64,000 nt of DNA from Lacrimispora indolis DSM 755. GTDB lineage: Bacteria > Bacillota > Clostridia > Lachnospirales > Lachnospiraceae. This document shows positions 11,962 to 20,654 of this stretch, one piece after another; position 1 is the first letter of the stretch, and the number at the start of each line of letters is the position of its first letter. The DNA lies in assembly GCF_000526995.1 (NCBI RefSeq), contig NZ_AZUI01000001.1, positions 3,452,001-3,516,000 on the forward strand, read 5' to 3'. Position numbers and translations under genes: made by a program. The notes beneath the pieces were generated by a model. That model made no database searches, was not told the DNA's origin, and was given only the letters and a program-made list of their open reading frames with translations.

Positions 11962-13233
11962 ATGAAGGAAAAAACAATTACATTTCAAAGGGTTGCTGCA
12001 AAAGAGGAAGAAGGGCTGTATATAAAAATCCCCTTTTCCGTACCGGATATGGTTGCTTCCATGGAGGTATCATACGAATACGGCCGGAAGGAAAACATCA
12101 TAGATTTCGGCCTGTTAAATGAAAAGGGAGAATTGATCGGCTGGTCCGGCTCCAACCGAAACCGGGTCGTCATCTCTGATCACAGGAGCACAGATGGGTT
12201 TGCATCGGTTCCTGTAAAACAGGGAGAGTGGAGCATACTTCTGGGAGCCTATAAGGTAGAGGAACAGGGGGCGGCAATTACATATAAGGTCACTTACCAA
12301 TGGAAAGACCTCCGTCTGCTTAAAGGAGATACTCACTTACATTCCTGCGGCTCCGATGGAAACATGACTCCTGAGGAACTGGCCCTTGCTGCTGAAAGAG
12401 AAGAGCTGGATTTTCTGTTTGTTACGGATCATAATAACTATGCACATAATGATCATCTGCGCTCTACAGAACAGGTGACCATGATACCGGGGGTGGAATG
12501 GACCCATTATAAAGGCCATATGGGAATGCTGGGAAGGAAACGCCCGTTTAAAAGTTTTATTTCAAATTCTTTGGAAAAAACAGTGGAAATCCTGGAGGAA
12601 GCAAGGGGAAACGGAGCCTTTACGGTAATAAACCACCCCTTCTGCCCATGGTGCGGCTGGAAATGGGGAATGGAGGAAATTCCGTTTGACGGGGTGGAAG
12701 TATGGAATGGAGGCCTGGAACCGGAAAGCAACCAGAAATGCTTAAACTGGTGGGATGAAAGGCTGAAGGAAGGAAAAAGGATCCCAATAACAGGAGGCAG
12801 TGATTTCCATAAATATGAGCCGGGAAGGATGCCTGCCTCTCCCTGTACCTGTGTGTACGCGCTGTCAAATTCCGCTGAGGACATATTGGAAGGACTTAAA
12901 AAGGGACATTCCTTTCTTACCTTATCACCGGAAGGCCCCATGATGGATACCTGGGCAGGAGAGAGTCTTATTGGGGATGAGATCCCTAAAGGGACTGAAA
13001 TAAGGTTTACCTTCCGGAATTTAATAAAGGGCGATACCCTTTTCCTGGTTTCCCAGGACAACAGAGAGGAGATCCTCTGTGAATCAGACCATCTTTCTAT
13101 TGAAAGAATCCCAGGAGAGCCGGGATATCTTCGGGCGGAGATCAGGCGGAACCTTTTTAAAGGACGCCTTAATATTCCGGTGCTCCTTTCTAATCCTTAC
13201 TATATAACAGGTGAAAAAAATGACAAAGAATGA
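11962..13233 (+). CDS. CehA/McbA family PHP-domain metallohydrolase
   Basis: 423 residues without signal peptide, so cytosolic. A beta-rich N-domain of about 115 residues precedes a PHP-type phosphoesterase domain (about 118-320). Metal-ligand motifs are visible in order: GDTHLHSCGSDG, FVTDHNNY, IPGVEWTHYKGHMG, VINHPF and GGSDFH. A C-terminal beta domain completes it. PHP proteins of the CehA/McbA group hydrolyse phosphoesters or other esters with two or three metal ions. It lies 12 bases after the ABC permease and overlaps the next gene, so a substrate-processing role is inferred. The true substrate is unknown. Confidence 0.82.
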   Translation: MKEKTITFQRVAAKEEEGLYIKIPFSVPDMVASMEVSYEYGRKENIIDFGLLNEKGELIGWSGSNRNRVVISDHRSTDGFASVPVKQGEWSILLGAYKVEEQGAAITYKVTYQWKDLRLLKGDTHLHSCGSDGNMTPEELALAAEREELDFLFVTDHNNYAHNDHLRSTEQVTMIPGVEWTHYKGHMGMLGRKRPFKSFISNSLEKTVEILEEARGNGAFTVINHPFCPWCGWKWGMEEIPFDGVEVWNGGLEPESNQKCLNWWDERLKEGKRIPITGGSDFHKYEPGRMPASPCTCVYALSNSAEDILEGLKKGHSFLTLSPEGPMMDTWAGESLIGDEIPKGTEIRFTFRNLIKGDTLFLVSQDNREEILCESDHLSIERIPGEPGYLRAEIRRNLFKGRLNIPVLLSNPYYITGEKNDKE

Positions 13234-15295
13234 ATCAATGACTAATACAACAATTAAGAATGTCCACGTGGTTTTTATGACACATTTTGATATGGGATTT
13301 ACGGATCTGGCGGACCGTGTCCTTTCCAATTATATTCACGATTTTATTCCTGAAGCCATTGGGCTTGCCATGGACTTAAACCGGGATGGAAGGAAACGGT
13401 TTGTCTGGACCCTGGGGGCATTTTTAATTGACAGGTACTTAAAAAAGGCCGGAAAGGCGGAGGCACAGAGGCTGAAGGATGCCGTGGAAAGAGGAGACAT
13501 CTGCTGGCATGGAATGGCTTTTACCACTCACGCGGAACTGATGGATACTGATCTGATGGATTTTAACTTAACATATTCAGACATGCTGGACCGGCAGTTT
13601 GGGAAAAAGACCATTGCCGCAAAGCTGACCGACGTACCGGGCCATACGAAGGCCATGGTACCGGCCATGGCCTGCCATGGAAAACAGTATTTACATATCG
13701 GAGTAAACCCCTCATCCATGAATCCGATGGTTCCTAAAAGCTTTGTGTGGCAGTCAGCAGGCAGTGAAATCCTTGTTCAGTATTCCTCTGTTTATGGCTC
13801 TGCCTGTTATGTGAATGGAATGGAGGATGTTCTGGAGTTTGTTTTTCTGGGGGACAATCTGGGCATTCCCACCAGGGAAGAAGTTTTAATGCAATTGGAG
13901 GCGTTGGAAGAGAAGTATCCCGGCGCCAGGGTGGAGGCCTCCACATTAGATGCCTATGCCCAAAAGCTTTGGGAAAGAAAAGAAGAGCTTCCGGTGATAA
14001 AGGAGGAAATCGGGGATACCTGGATTCACGGCATAGCCTCGGATCCGGTCAAAGTCAGGGGACTCAGACGGCTTATGGGCCTTAAGGATCAGTGGAAAAA
14101 ACAAGGGAAATTTGCTCCTGAAAAGCCGGAGTTTCAAGGTTTTATGGAAAACCTGCTGATGGTATGCGAGCATACCTGGGGGCTTGATTATAAAAAACAT
14201 TTGTTTGATTTTGAAAACTGGAAAAAGGAAGACTTTAAGAGAGCAAGAAAAGAAAACCATGTGACAGAGGCCATGTTTACAGAAAGAAATGCAGCCCTTT
14301 TACATGCCATATACATGGAAAGGGGGGTGGATCATTTAGAAAGCACCTATGAACGGTATGAAAGCTCCTATGAGGAACAGAGGGAGTACTTAAATGAAGC
14401 AGTCCGTCTGCTTCCGGAGGAGCTTAAAGAGGAAGCAGGGCAGGCGCTTATATGGAATCCCATGCCAGGGGAGAAGATATGGGAAGAGGGGGAGGCGGTC
14501 CATCCCTTTGAGATCATTTCCATACAGAACTGGAAAGCGGCATTTGACGGAAGCGGCACTGTGATTTATCTGGAAAAGGACGGAAAGGTCTGGATCCAGT
14601 CAGGCTGCTTTGGCCGCTTTTCTTATGAAACCTATGGGGCCTTGGATACGGTATCGGAATTTTATGAGTACAACCACGCATTTAAGGAAAATATGACCTG
14701 GTCGGAAGCAGATTTTTCCAAACCCGGACTGGAAACCGTGGAGGGACTTTCCAACAGGAATTATCCCTTTGGGGTGCGGGATATGAGAAAATCCGGTTCC
14801 CTGGTGAGGATCCGCCTGGCAGGAAATCCGGGAGCAGTGAAAGAATATGGCTGCCCGGAAGGAGCATGGATCACCTACACCTTTGGAACTGAGCTTTTAT
14901 GTGATCTTTCATGGGAAAATAAGGAGGCAAATAAAATGCCCGAAGCTCTTTGGTTTGATGCCAATATTGATGTGGAAAACCCATGCCTTTGGAAAATGAA
15001 GATCATGGATCAGGAAATCTCTCCTCTGGAAGTGGTAAAGGGAGGAAACCGCAGGCAGCATTGTGCGGAAAAACTGGTCTATGACGGGGCGGATGGAACC
15101 ATAGAAATATGGAATCCCGATTCTCCCCTGGTGAGTGCGGGAGGCAGGAGGCTGTATGGCGGCTGTCTGGAACTTCCTGATATGAACAAGGGTTTTTCCT
15201 TCTGTCTGTTTAACAATAAATGGGGAACAAATTTTTCCATGTGGTGCCAGGATGATTGTTGCTTCCGGTATATCCTTAGCTTTCATAATAAGTAA
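13220..15295 (+). CDS. DUF5054 protein, GH38-like N-terminal domain
   Basis: 691 residues from ATG 13220, with AGGTG six to seven bases upstream. It overlaps the PHP gene by 14 bases, a sign of translational coupling. The N-terminus has HVVFMTHFDMGFTDL, resembling the His-x-Asp metal motif of family 38 alpha-mannosidases, followed by AKLTDVPGHTKAMVPAMA and CEHTWGLD blocks; a beta-rich C-terminal half follows. The assignment to DUF5054 is from memory of this motif pattern. No signal peptide is seen, so it would act on a substrate after import. Glycoside hydrolase activity is an inference only. Confidence 0.68.
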   Translation: MTKNESMTNTTIKNVHVVFMTHFDMGFTDLADRVLSNYIHDFIPEAIGLAMDLNRDGRKRFVWTLGAFLIDRYLKKAGKAEAQRLKDAVERGDICWHGMAFTTHAELMDTDLMDFNLTYSDMLDRQFGKKTIAAKLTDVPGHTKAMVPAMACHGKQYLHIGVNPSSMNPMVPKSFVWQSAGSEILVQYSSVYGSACYVNGMEDVLEFVFLGDNLGIPTREEVLMQLEALEEKYPGARVEASTLDAYAQKLWERKEELPVIKEEIGDTWIHGIASDPVKVRGLRRLMGLKDQWKKQGKFAPEKPEFQGFMENLLMVCEHTWGLDYKKHLFDFENWKKEDFKRARKENHVTEAMFTERNAALLHAIYMERGVDHLESTYERYESSYEEQREYLNEAVRLLPEELKEEAGQALIWNPMPGEKIWEEGEAVHPFEIISIQNWKAAFDGSGTVIYLEKDGKVWIQSGCFGRFSYETYGALDTVSEFYEYNHAFKENMTWSEADFSKPGLETVEGLSNRNYPFGVRDMRKSGSLVRIRLAGNPGAVKEYGCPEGAWITYTFGTELLCDLSWENKEANKMPEALWFDANIDVENPCLWKMKIMDQEISPLEVVKGGNRRQHCAEKLVYDGADGTIEIWNPDSPLVSAGGRRLYGGCLELPDMNKGFSFCLFNNKWGTNFSMWCQDDCCFRYILSFHNK

Positions 15296-15305
15296 AGCAG
15301 AATGT

Positions 15306-15334
15306 TTGACAAATCCACAGAACCAGTGTAAGAT
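15306..15334 (+). promoter_or_regulatory. Promoter of the CapA-like gene
   Basis: Consensus TTGACA (15306-15311) and TAAGAT (15329-15334) with a 17-base spacer, just after the DUF5054 stop. It leaves a leader of about 120 bases. Confidence 0.75.
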
Positions 15335-15458
15335 AAAAAAATGGAAATAAAACCCACAGAAGCATAAAGGAAAAGTTATGGAAAACCTTATGATACTGTG
15401 GAAAAAGTAATGAAAAATGTAGAATCATGTGGAAATTGTCAACAATCAGGAGGAATAC

Positions 15459-16661
15459 ATGAAGAAAAACAATGGGCTGATGAAAATTCTGATTTTCTTT
15501 CCCCTATTGCTGTTTGTTTTACTTGTTGGGTGGATTGGAGTAAGTGAATGGAAGGAAAAACAGGGGGAAAAGATGCCTGCAGCAGAAGCTGTTTCCAGTG
15601 AAAGCCTTACCCAGTCAGAGCCTGAACCATCACAGGAAACAGGAGTACTGACCCTGGAGAACACCCAGTCTCAGGAGGAGGCCTCTCCAACCCAGGAAGA
15701 AGGATCACAAAAACCAGCCGCTCAACTGCTTTTTGCAGGGGATATATTACTATCCAGTCATGTGACCACTGCATATGATAATGCAGGAAGCATAAATGGA
15801 GTATTGGATGAGGGATATCAAGGCGAAATCAGCGGTGCGGATATTTTTATGGCCAACCAGGAATTTCCTTTCAGCGACAGGGGCTCTGCTGCGCCGGACA
15901 AGCAGTTTACATTTCGCCTGACCCCTTCCAGGGTTTCCATGATGAATGAGATCGGAGTTGACATCGTGACCCTGGCGAATAATCATTCCCTTGATTATGG
16001 GACCGATGCCCTCGTGGACACCTGTACGGCCCTGGATGGAGCCGGTATTAAGTATGTGGGAGCAGGCCCTGATATGAACCGGGCCAGACAGCTTGAAACC
16101 ATGGAGGTAAACGGAAAAACCATAGGTTTTCTGGGGGCATCAAGGGTTTATCCCGATGCCAATTGGGTGGCGAACAGCAAAAAGCCAGGCATGGTAAGCG
16201 GCTATGACCCGACCATTCTTTTAGAAGAAGTAAATAAGGCAAAGGAAAGCTGCGATTATGTGGTGGTATACGTTCACTGGGGAGTGGAGCGGGATGAGAA
16301 ACCTCAGGAATACCAAAGGGTCCTGGGGAAGAAGATCATTGATGCGGGGGCAGACTTAGTGATCGGAAGCCATCCTCATGTTCTTCAGGGAATTGAATAC
16401 TACAATGGCAAGCCTATTTGTTACAGCCTTGGCAATTTCATTTTTGGAAGCAGCATCCCGAAAACAGCTCTTTTACGGGCTAACGTGGATTTTGATCAGG
16501 GAACCACCACATTGTCACTGGTTCCGGGAACCTCAAAAGCAGGATATACCAGAATGCTGAACCAGGAAGATGATATCCAGGGATTTTACCAGTATTTCCA
16601 GGGCATATCCTTTGGGGTGTCTGTGGATGAAAACGGTGTGGTTCACAATAACGGCAATTAA
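15459..16661 (+). CDS. CapA family membrane-anchored metallophosphatase-like protein
   Basis: 400 residues from ATG 15459 (CAGGAGG six bases upstream); the in-frame GTG at 15429 has no site. One N-terminal membrane helix (about 8-28) is followed by a Ser/Glu/Gln-rich linker (about 35-85), then the PGA-synthesis CapA fold. Calcineurin-like motifs are LLFAGDILLSSH, FMANQEFPFS, LANNHSLDYG, VYVHWGVERD and IGSHPHVLQG. Members are extracellular and are linked to poly-gamma-glutamate capsule synthesis or have unknown phosphoesterase roles. No capB/capC partner is nearby, so a capsule role is not supported by context. Confidence 0.85.
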   Translation: MKKNNGLMKILIFFPLLLFVLLVGWIGVSEWKEKQGEKMPAAEAVSSESLTQSEPEPSQETGVLTLENTQSQEEASPTQEEGSQKPAAQLLFAGDILLSSHVTTAYDNAGSINGVLDEGYQGEISGADIFMANQEFPFSDRGSAAPDKQFTFRLTPSRVSMMNEIGVDIVTLANNHSLDYGTDALVDTCTALDGAGIKYVGAGPDMNRARQLETMEVNGKTIGFLGASRVYPDANWVANSKKPGMVSGYDPTILLEEVNKAKESCDYVVVYVHWGVERDEKPQEYQRVLGKKIIDAGADLVIGSHPHVLQGIEYYNGKPICYSLGNFIFGSSIPKTALLRANVDFDQGTTTLSLVPGTSKAGYTRMLNQEDDIQGFYQYFQGISFGVSVDENGVVHNNGN

Positions 16662-16666
16662 AATCA

Positions 16667-16711
16667 TAAAAAAACTTACACGAGGTATCTGTCGCCCTGG
16701 CAGATGCCTCG
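16667..16711 (-). terminator. Terminator overlapping the 3' end of the radical SAM gene
   Basis: On the minus strand, CGAGGCATCTG and CAGATACCTCG pair (one G-U), then GTGTAAG and TTTTTTT. The hairpin lies within the last codons and ends just past the stop, in the 14-base gap to the convergent CapA gene. Confidence 0.6.
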
Positions 16712-17620
16712 TTCTTTCAGCCGCTTCGCCAGAGTGCCCAGAACCAGCTTTTTATTGCCGCTCCATAAAGGCGCGAGGAGCAGCTTTTTCGGCCCGTCTC
16801 CGCTGATCCGGTGAATGACAACCTGAGGCGGGAGCAGGGCGATGCAGTCGATCACCAGATCCACGTATTCTTCCAAAGTGCAGACAGGAACCAGCCCCTT
16901 TTCGTATTCTTCGGCCAGATCGGTCCCTTTTAACACATGAAGAAGCTGAAGCTTGATCCCGTCGATCCCTTGTTCCCCCAGATGGCCCAGATAATCCACG
17001 GTTTCCATGGCCATTTCCCTGGTTTCACCTGGAAGGCCTAAAATTACATGAGCGATGACCGTTAACCCGGCTTCCTTTAAATCCTGGTAAGCCTTGAGAA
17101 AAGCAGGAAGGGCATATCCCCTTCTGATATAATCTGCTGTGGATTCGTGGATGGTTTGAAGTCCCAGCTCCACCCACACAGGCTTTATTTGGTTTAGTTT
17201 TTTTAACAGATGAAGAACAGGAGGAGGAAGGCAGTCAGGGCGGGTGGCAATGGAAAGGACCGCTATATCCGGATGGAAGATGGCCTGGGTGAACAGCTCT
17301 TCCAGATAGGGCAGAGGAGCGTAGGTGTTGGTATAGGATTGAAAATAGGCGATGAAGCGGGCGGATTCCGGCTTTATTTTTCCAGCGATTCTTTGACGGG
17401 CGGACTCGATCTGGCGGCTTACAGAAAAGTGGGATGCCAGGGATTCGGCAAAGTCTCCGGACCCGCCGCTGCTGCAGAAGATACAGCCCCTGGTTCCCAA
17501 TGTTCCATCCCGGTTAGGACAGGTCATGCCTCCGTCAAGAGCCAGTTTATAGACCTTTTGGCCATACTGCTTTTTTAATTCAAAATCCAGAGAATGGTAA
17601 GGTTTGTCGTTCCAAAACAT
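16676..17620 (-). CDS. TIGR01212 family radical SAM protein
   Basis: 314 residues, read from the ATG at 17620 (MFWNDKPYHSLDFELKKQYG). The AGAGGAAA site lies in the adjacent 52-bp repeat. The frame is open back to 17836 only because it reads through that repeat. The cluster cysteines are in TCPNRDGTLGTRGCIFCSSG, the spaced pattern of this group, followed by GSGDF. Later blocks include ELGLQTIHESTADYIRRGY and VIAHVILGLPGET. Radical SAM enzymes use a 4Fe-4S cluster to cleave S-adenosylmethionine; I do not know an established product for this subgroup. Confidence 0.88.
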   Translation of the reverse strand: MFWNDKPYHSLDFELKKQYGQKVYKLALDGGMTCPNRDGTLGTRGCIFCSSGGSGDFAESLASHFSVSRQIESARQRIAGKIKPESARFIAYFQSYTNTYAPLPYLEELFTQAIFHPDIAVLSIATRPDCLPPPVLHLLKKLNQIKPVWVELGLQTIHESTADYIRRGYALPAFLKAYQDLKEAGLTVIAHVILGLPGETREMAMETVDYLGHLGEQGIDGIKLQLLHVLKGTDLAEEYEKGLVPVCTLEEYVDLVIDCIALLPPQVVIHRISGDGPKKLLLAPLWSGNKKLVLGTLAKRLKERGICQGDRYLV

Positions 17621-17621
17621 G

Positions 17622-17777
17622 GTTTCCTCTTTTCTGCCCACGCTTTTTGGGCATAAAGGTATGCCCGCAGGGTGTTTCCTCTTTTCTGCCCACGCTTTTT
17701 GGGCATAAAGGTATGCCCGCAGGGTGTTTCCTCTTTTCTGCCCACGCTTTTTGGGCATAAAGGTATGCCCGCAGGGT
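17622..17777. repeat. Three perfect tandem copies of a 52-bp unit
   Basis: Copies at 17622-17673, 17674-17725 and 17726-17777 are identical. Each holds GGGCATA-AAGG-TATGCCC, a perfect inverted repeat, and a competing TGCCC...GGGCA pair, plus the AAGAGGAAA ribosome-site sequence of the minus-strand radical SAM gene. Because 52 is not a multiple of three, the open frame changes register in each copy. There are no unique spacers, so it is not a CRISPR array. Confidence 0.97.
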
Positions 17778-17867
17778 GTTTTTGCCGCGGTTTTTATGAT
17801 TGTTTCATTATACGGGACCCTGGGATGAGCTGTCAAATTATTTTATAGGTTTTCATAAAATATTATA

Positions 17868-17897
17868 TTGTGAAATCTTTGGCATCTATGATATACT
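17868..17897 (+). promoter_or_regulatory. Candidate promoter of the GHMP kinase gene
   Basis: TTGTGA (17868-17873) and TATACT (17892-17897), 18-base spacer, about 120 bases before the start codon. Confidence 0.5.
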
Positions 17898-18016
17898 CGT
17901 AGCAATGACAATACTTTGTCAATCAATGGGGGAATACCTTTTTGGTATACCTGATAAACTGGGTAGGCCCTGCCCGGAGAGTGTGGGCGGTAAATCGGAA
18001 AAGGAGAGCAAACAAC

Positions 18017-19312
18017 ATGAAAGTAAGCGATACAATTCAGATGCTTGAGTCTAAAGAGTCAGAAAAGCTTATGACCGCTTTATATGGAGAAGATGCGGTC
18101 AGGGAGAACATTGAACGTTATCAGAGCCTTGTGAGGAACTTCCAGAAGAAATTTCCGGAGGATGATGTGATGCTGTTTTCCGCACCGGGGCGTACGGAGA
18201 TCAGCGGAAACCATACGGATCATAACCATGGAAAGGTCCTGGCCGGAAGCATTAATTTAGACTGTGTGGGTGCAGCTGCGAAAAACAACAGCAGTAAAGT
18301 AAATATTATCAGTGAGACCTATAACCAGAGTTTTGTAATCGACTTAGATGATTTGGCTCCAAGCGATAAGAAGGCAGGAACCATTGATCTGGTAAAAGGG
18401 CTATTAAAAGGCTTTTTGGAAGCCGGATATGAAATCGGCGGTTTTAATGCCTGCATTACCAGCAATGTCATCAGCGCGGCAGGCGTCAGCTCCTCCGCTT
18501 CTTTTGAAATGCTGCTTTGCTCTATTTTAAATACATTTTTCAACAACAGCGCCATGGATACCGTGGCTTATGCCCATATTGGCAGGTTCTCTGAAAACGT
18601 ATACTGGGACAAGGCTTCCGGTCTTTTGGACCAGATGGCATGTGCTGTGGGCGGACTGATCACCATTGATTTTAAGGATCCGGCTTCTCCTGTTGTGGAA
18701 AGAATTGATTTTGATTTCGGTTCCCAAAACCACAGCCTTATCATTGTCAACACTGGAAAGGGTCATGCAGATTTAAGTGCAGATTATTCCTCTGTCCCGG
18801 CGGAAATGAAAAAGGTTGCTGAATTCTTTGGAAAAGAGGTTTGTGCCGAGATCACGGAAAAGGATGTGATTGACAACCTACAGGAAATCAGGGATTTTGC
18901 CGGTGACCGTTCCGTACTTCGCGCCCTTCATTTCTTTGAAGAGAATAAGCGTGTGGAGGCAGAGGTGGCTGCTTTAAAGGAAAACCGGTTTGAGGATTTT
19001 TTGAAAAATATCACGGAATCCGGTAATTCTTCCTGGAAATGGCTTCAAAACTGCTTTACCAATACCAGCTTCCAGGAGCAGGGAATTACCGTTGCCCTGG
19101 CCCTTACGGAGCTTTTCCTGGCAGAAAAGAAGACAGGTGCATGCAGGATACATGGAGGCGGATTTGCCGGTGTTATCATGACCTTGCTGCCCAATGAGCT
19201 GGTGGAAGAATATGTTTCCTACATTGAGAAAGCTATGGGAGAGGGCAATGCTTACCGGATGAGCATCAGGCCTTACGGAGCCATCTGTTTCAACGAGGTA
19301 ATGAAACAATAA
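18017..19312 (+). CDS. Galactokinase-like GHMP family sugar kinase
   Basis: 431 residues from ATG 18017 (AAAGGAGAG upstream; the longer frame from 17942 lacks one). The three GHMP motifs are present: substrate motif GRTEISGNHTDHNHG, ATP loop SAAGVSSSASFE and C-terminal CRIHGGGFAG. The substrate motif departs from the classical galactokinase GRVNLIGEHTDYN consensus (Thr-Glu for Val-Asn, Asn for Glu, His for Tyr). Specificity could therefore be altered, though the overall length and order fit galactokinase. It phosphorylates a sugar at C1 using ATP, in the cytosol. No galT or galE is adjacent. Confidence 0.78.
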   Translation: MKVSDTIQMLESKESEKLMTALYGEDAVRENIERYQSLVRNFQKKFPEDDVMLFSAPGRTEISGNHTDHNHGKVLAGSINLDCVGAAAKNNSSKVNIISETYNQSFVIDLDDLAPSDKKAGTIDLVKGLLKGFLEAGYEIGGFNACITSNVISAAGVSSSASFEMLLCSILNTFFNNSAMDTVAYAHIGRFSENVYWDKASGLLDQMACAVGGLITIDFKDPASPVVERIDFDFGSQNHSLIIVNTGKGHADLSADYSSVPAEMKKVAEFFGKEVCAEITEKDVIDNLQEIRDFAGDRSVLRALHFFEENKRVEAEVAALKENRFEDFLKNITESGNSSWKWLQNCFTNTSFQEQGITVALALTELFLAEKKTGACRIHGGGFAGVIMTLLPNELVEEYVSYIEKAMGEGNAYRMSIRPYGAICFNEVMKQ

Positions 19313-19396
19313 TAATTGTAAATTCTGCCCCAATGGAGTAAAATAGAAGTAACAAAAAGTTAGAATACAACGTGTGGCAGAAGGAGGCGGGGATTT

Positions 19397-20044
19397 ATGA
19401 AAGAAAAGAAAAATCTGGTCATCACCATAGGAAGGCAATACGGCAGCGGCGGCCGAATCGTGGGAAAAGCCCTTGCAGAAGAGCTGGGAATCCATTTTTA
19501 TGATGAAGAGATTCTGACCATAACATCAGAACAAAGCGCGGTAGGAGAGGTATTTTTCCGCCTGGCGGATGAAAAGGCAGGAAGCAATCTGCTTTACAAG
19601 ATCGTAAGCGGTTTAAAACCTCAGCTTGGAAAACCCTCTACGGATGCGGATATCGTGAAGCCGGAGAATTTATTCCGGTTCCAGTCCCAGGTCATTAAGG
19701 AGCTTGCATCAGAGGAGTCCTGCATCATTGCCGGACGGTGCGCAGATTACATCTTGGGCCGTGAGAAAGAAGCGTTCCCAGGCCTGGTAAAAATTTTTGT
19801 TTATGCAGATACGGAAACCCTTATCAGACGCACCATGGAAGTGGATAAGGTTGATGAGAAGGAAGCCACAAAGCGCGTAAAAAGGATTAACCGGGAACGG
19901 AAGGAGTACTACCGCTATTATACCGGCGGCAGCTGGGAGGATTGGAACAATTATGATCTGATCATCAATACCAGCTGCATTGATTTGGAACAGACGGCGA
20001 AGCTGATCAAGGATTATATTAAGCTTAGAGGGATTGAGCTTTAA
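19397..20044 (+). CDS. Cytidylate kinase-like family protein
   Basis: 215 residues, ATG after AGAAGGAGG. The N-terminal P-loop VITIGRQYGSGGRIVGKALA is typical of the cytidylate-kinase-like group, followed by a LIGHFYDEEIL-like segment (LGIHFYDEEIL), the IIAGRCADYIL block and an Arg-rich lid (RRTMEVDK...KRVKRINRERKEYY). It is likely a P-loop nucleoside/nucleotide kinase acting in the cytosol, but group members are distinct from housekeeping Cmk and the substrate is unproven. It starts 84 bases after the GHMP kinase and ends at a strong terminator, so the two probably form a transcript. Confidence 0.82.
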   Translation: MKEKKNLVITIGRQYGSGGRIVGKALAEELGIHFYDEEILTITSEQSAVGEVFFRLADEKAGSNLLYKIVSGLKPQLGKPSTDADIVKPENLFRFQSQVIKELASEESCIIAGRCADYILGREKEAFPGLVKIFVYADTETLIRRTMEVDKVDEKEATKRVKRINRERKEYYRYYTGGSWEDWNNYDLIINTSCIDLEQTAKLIKDYIKLRGIEL

Positions 20045-20054
20045 GGAAAAGTAT

Positions 20055-20100
20055 GGAACGGCGGTTTTGATTGAAATTTCAAAACCGCCGTTCCTTATTT
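20055..20100 (+). terminator. Strong terminator
   Basis: A perfect 16-bp stem, GGAACGGCGGTTTTGA with TCAAAACCGCCGTTCC, around an 8-base loop, then TTATTT. Confidence 0.9.
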
Positions 20101-20162
20101 GATGATTGAATTTATATGAGAAGAGGACGTGTCTGTCAGGTCTTCTTTCAGCATTCCACGGA

Positions 20163-20519
20163 TTATTCCGGTACCAGCGCTGACAGAGCGCTGTCTAAGT
20201 CGTTCTTAAAATAAATTAAATTTCCCTTGTTGCACTCATAAATAAAATCCTTTAAACTCTTGCTGGTATACTGTGAGAAATCCCCTACGACCCCAAGCTT
20301 GAAGCTGTAGTTTGAAAATTTCTGCAGGATTTCCCCGGCTATCCCTGTCTTAAGATCAAAGAAACTTTCATCAAGGCTTTCTTTATATAAGATCATCCCA
20401 ATGCAGTTATATTGATATCCGGCCGAAGACATGATATCAAGGATACTTTGAACATCAGCTATCTTATTGCCCTTATCAACAACAGCGATATTTTGATTCC
20501 TGATAGTTTTTATATTCAT
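20163..20519 (-). CDS. DUF4180 domain protein
   Basis: 118 residues. The pattern (NIAVVDKGNKIADVQSILDIM, then IILYKESLDESFFDLKTGIAGEILQKFSNY and a LGVVGDFSQYTSKSLKDFIYECN segment) matches DUF4180 as I recall it. The fold resembles STAS-like alpha/beta proteins, but no biochemical role is known. It is the second gene of a minus-strand pair, 135 bases downstream of an HTH protein, which suggests a regulatory pairing. Confidence 0.72.
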   Translation of the reverse strand: MNIKTIRNQNIAVVDKGNKIADVQSILDIMSSAGYQYNCIGMILYKESLDESFFDLKTGIAGEILQKFSNYSFKLGVVGDFSQYTSKSLKDFIYECNKGNLIYFKNDLDSALSALVPE

Positions 20520-20654
20520 TTGATTCCTTCTTTCTTAAAAAGTAAAGCTGCCATATCCGGTACATATGCCATTGCCCTGTAAAATATGGATTTCCACTGT
20601 CAGGGCAAAGGGATAAGAATGCAGCCGTTTTTTGTGCCGTTGATTGTAACGTTC

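Noticed and set aside
12507..13061. Minus-strand frame of 184 codons in the PHP gene
   Set aside because: No ribosome site or recognisable family; the plus strand has all PHP metal motifs.
17622..17777. Possible CRISPR array
   Set aside because: Units are identical and contiguous without spacers, and there are only three; no cas gene is near.
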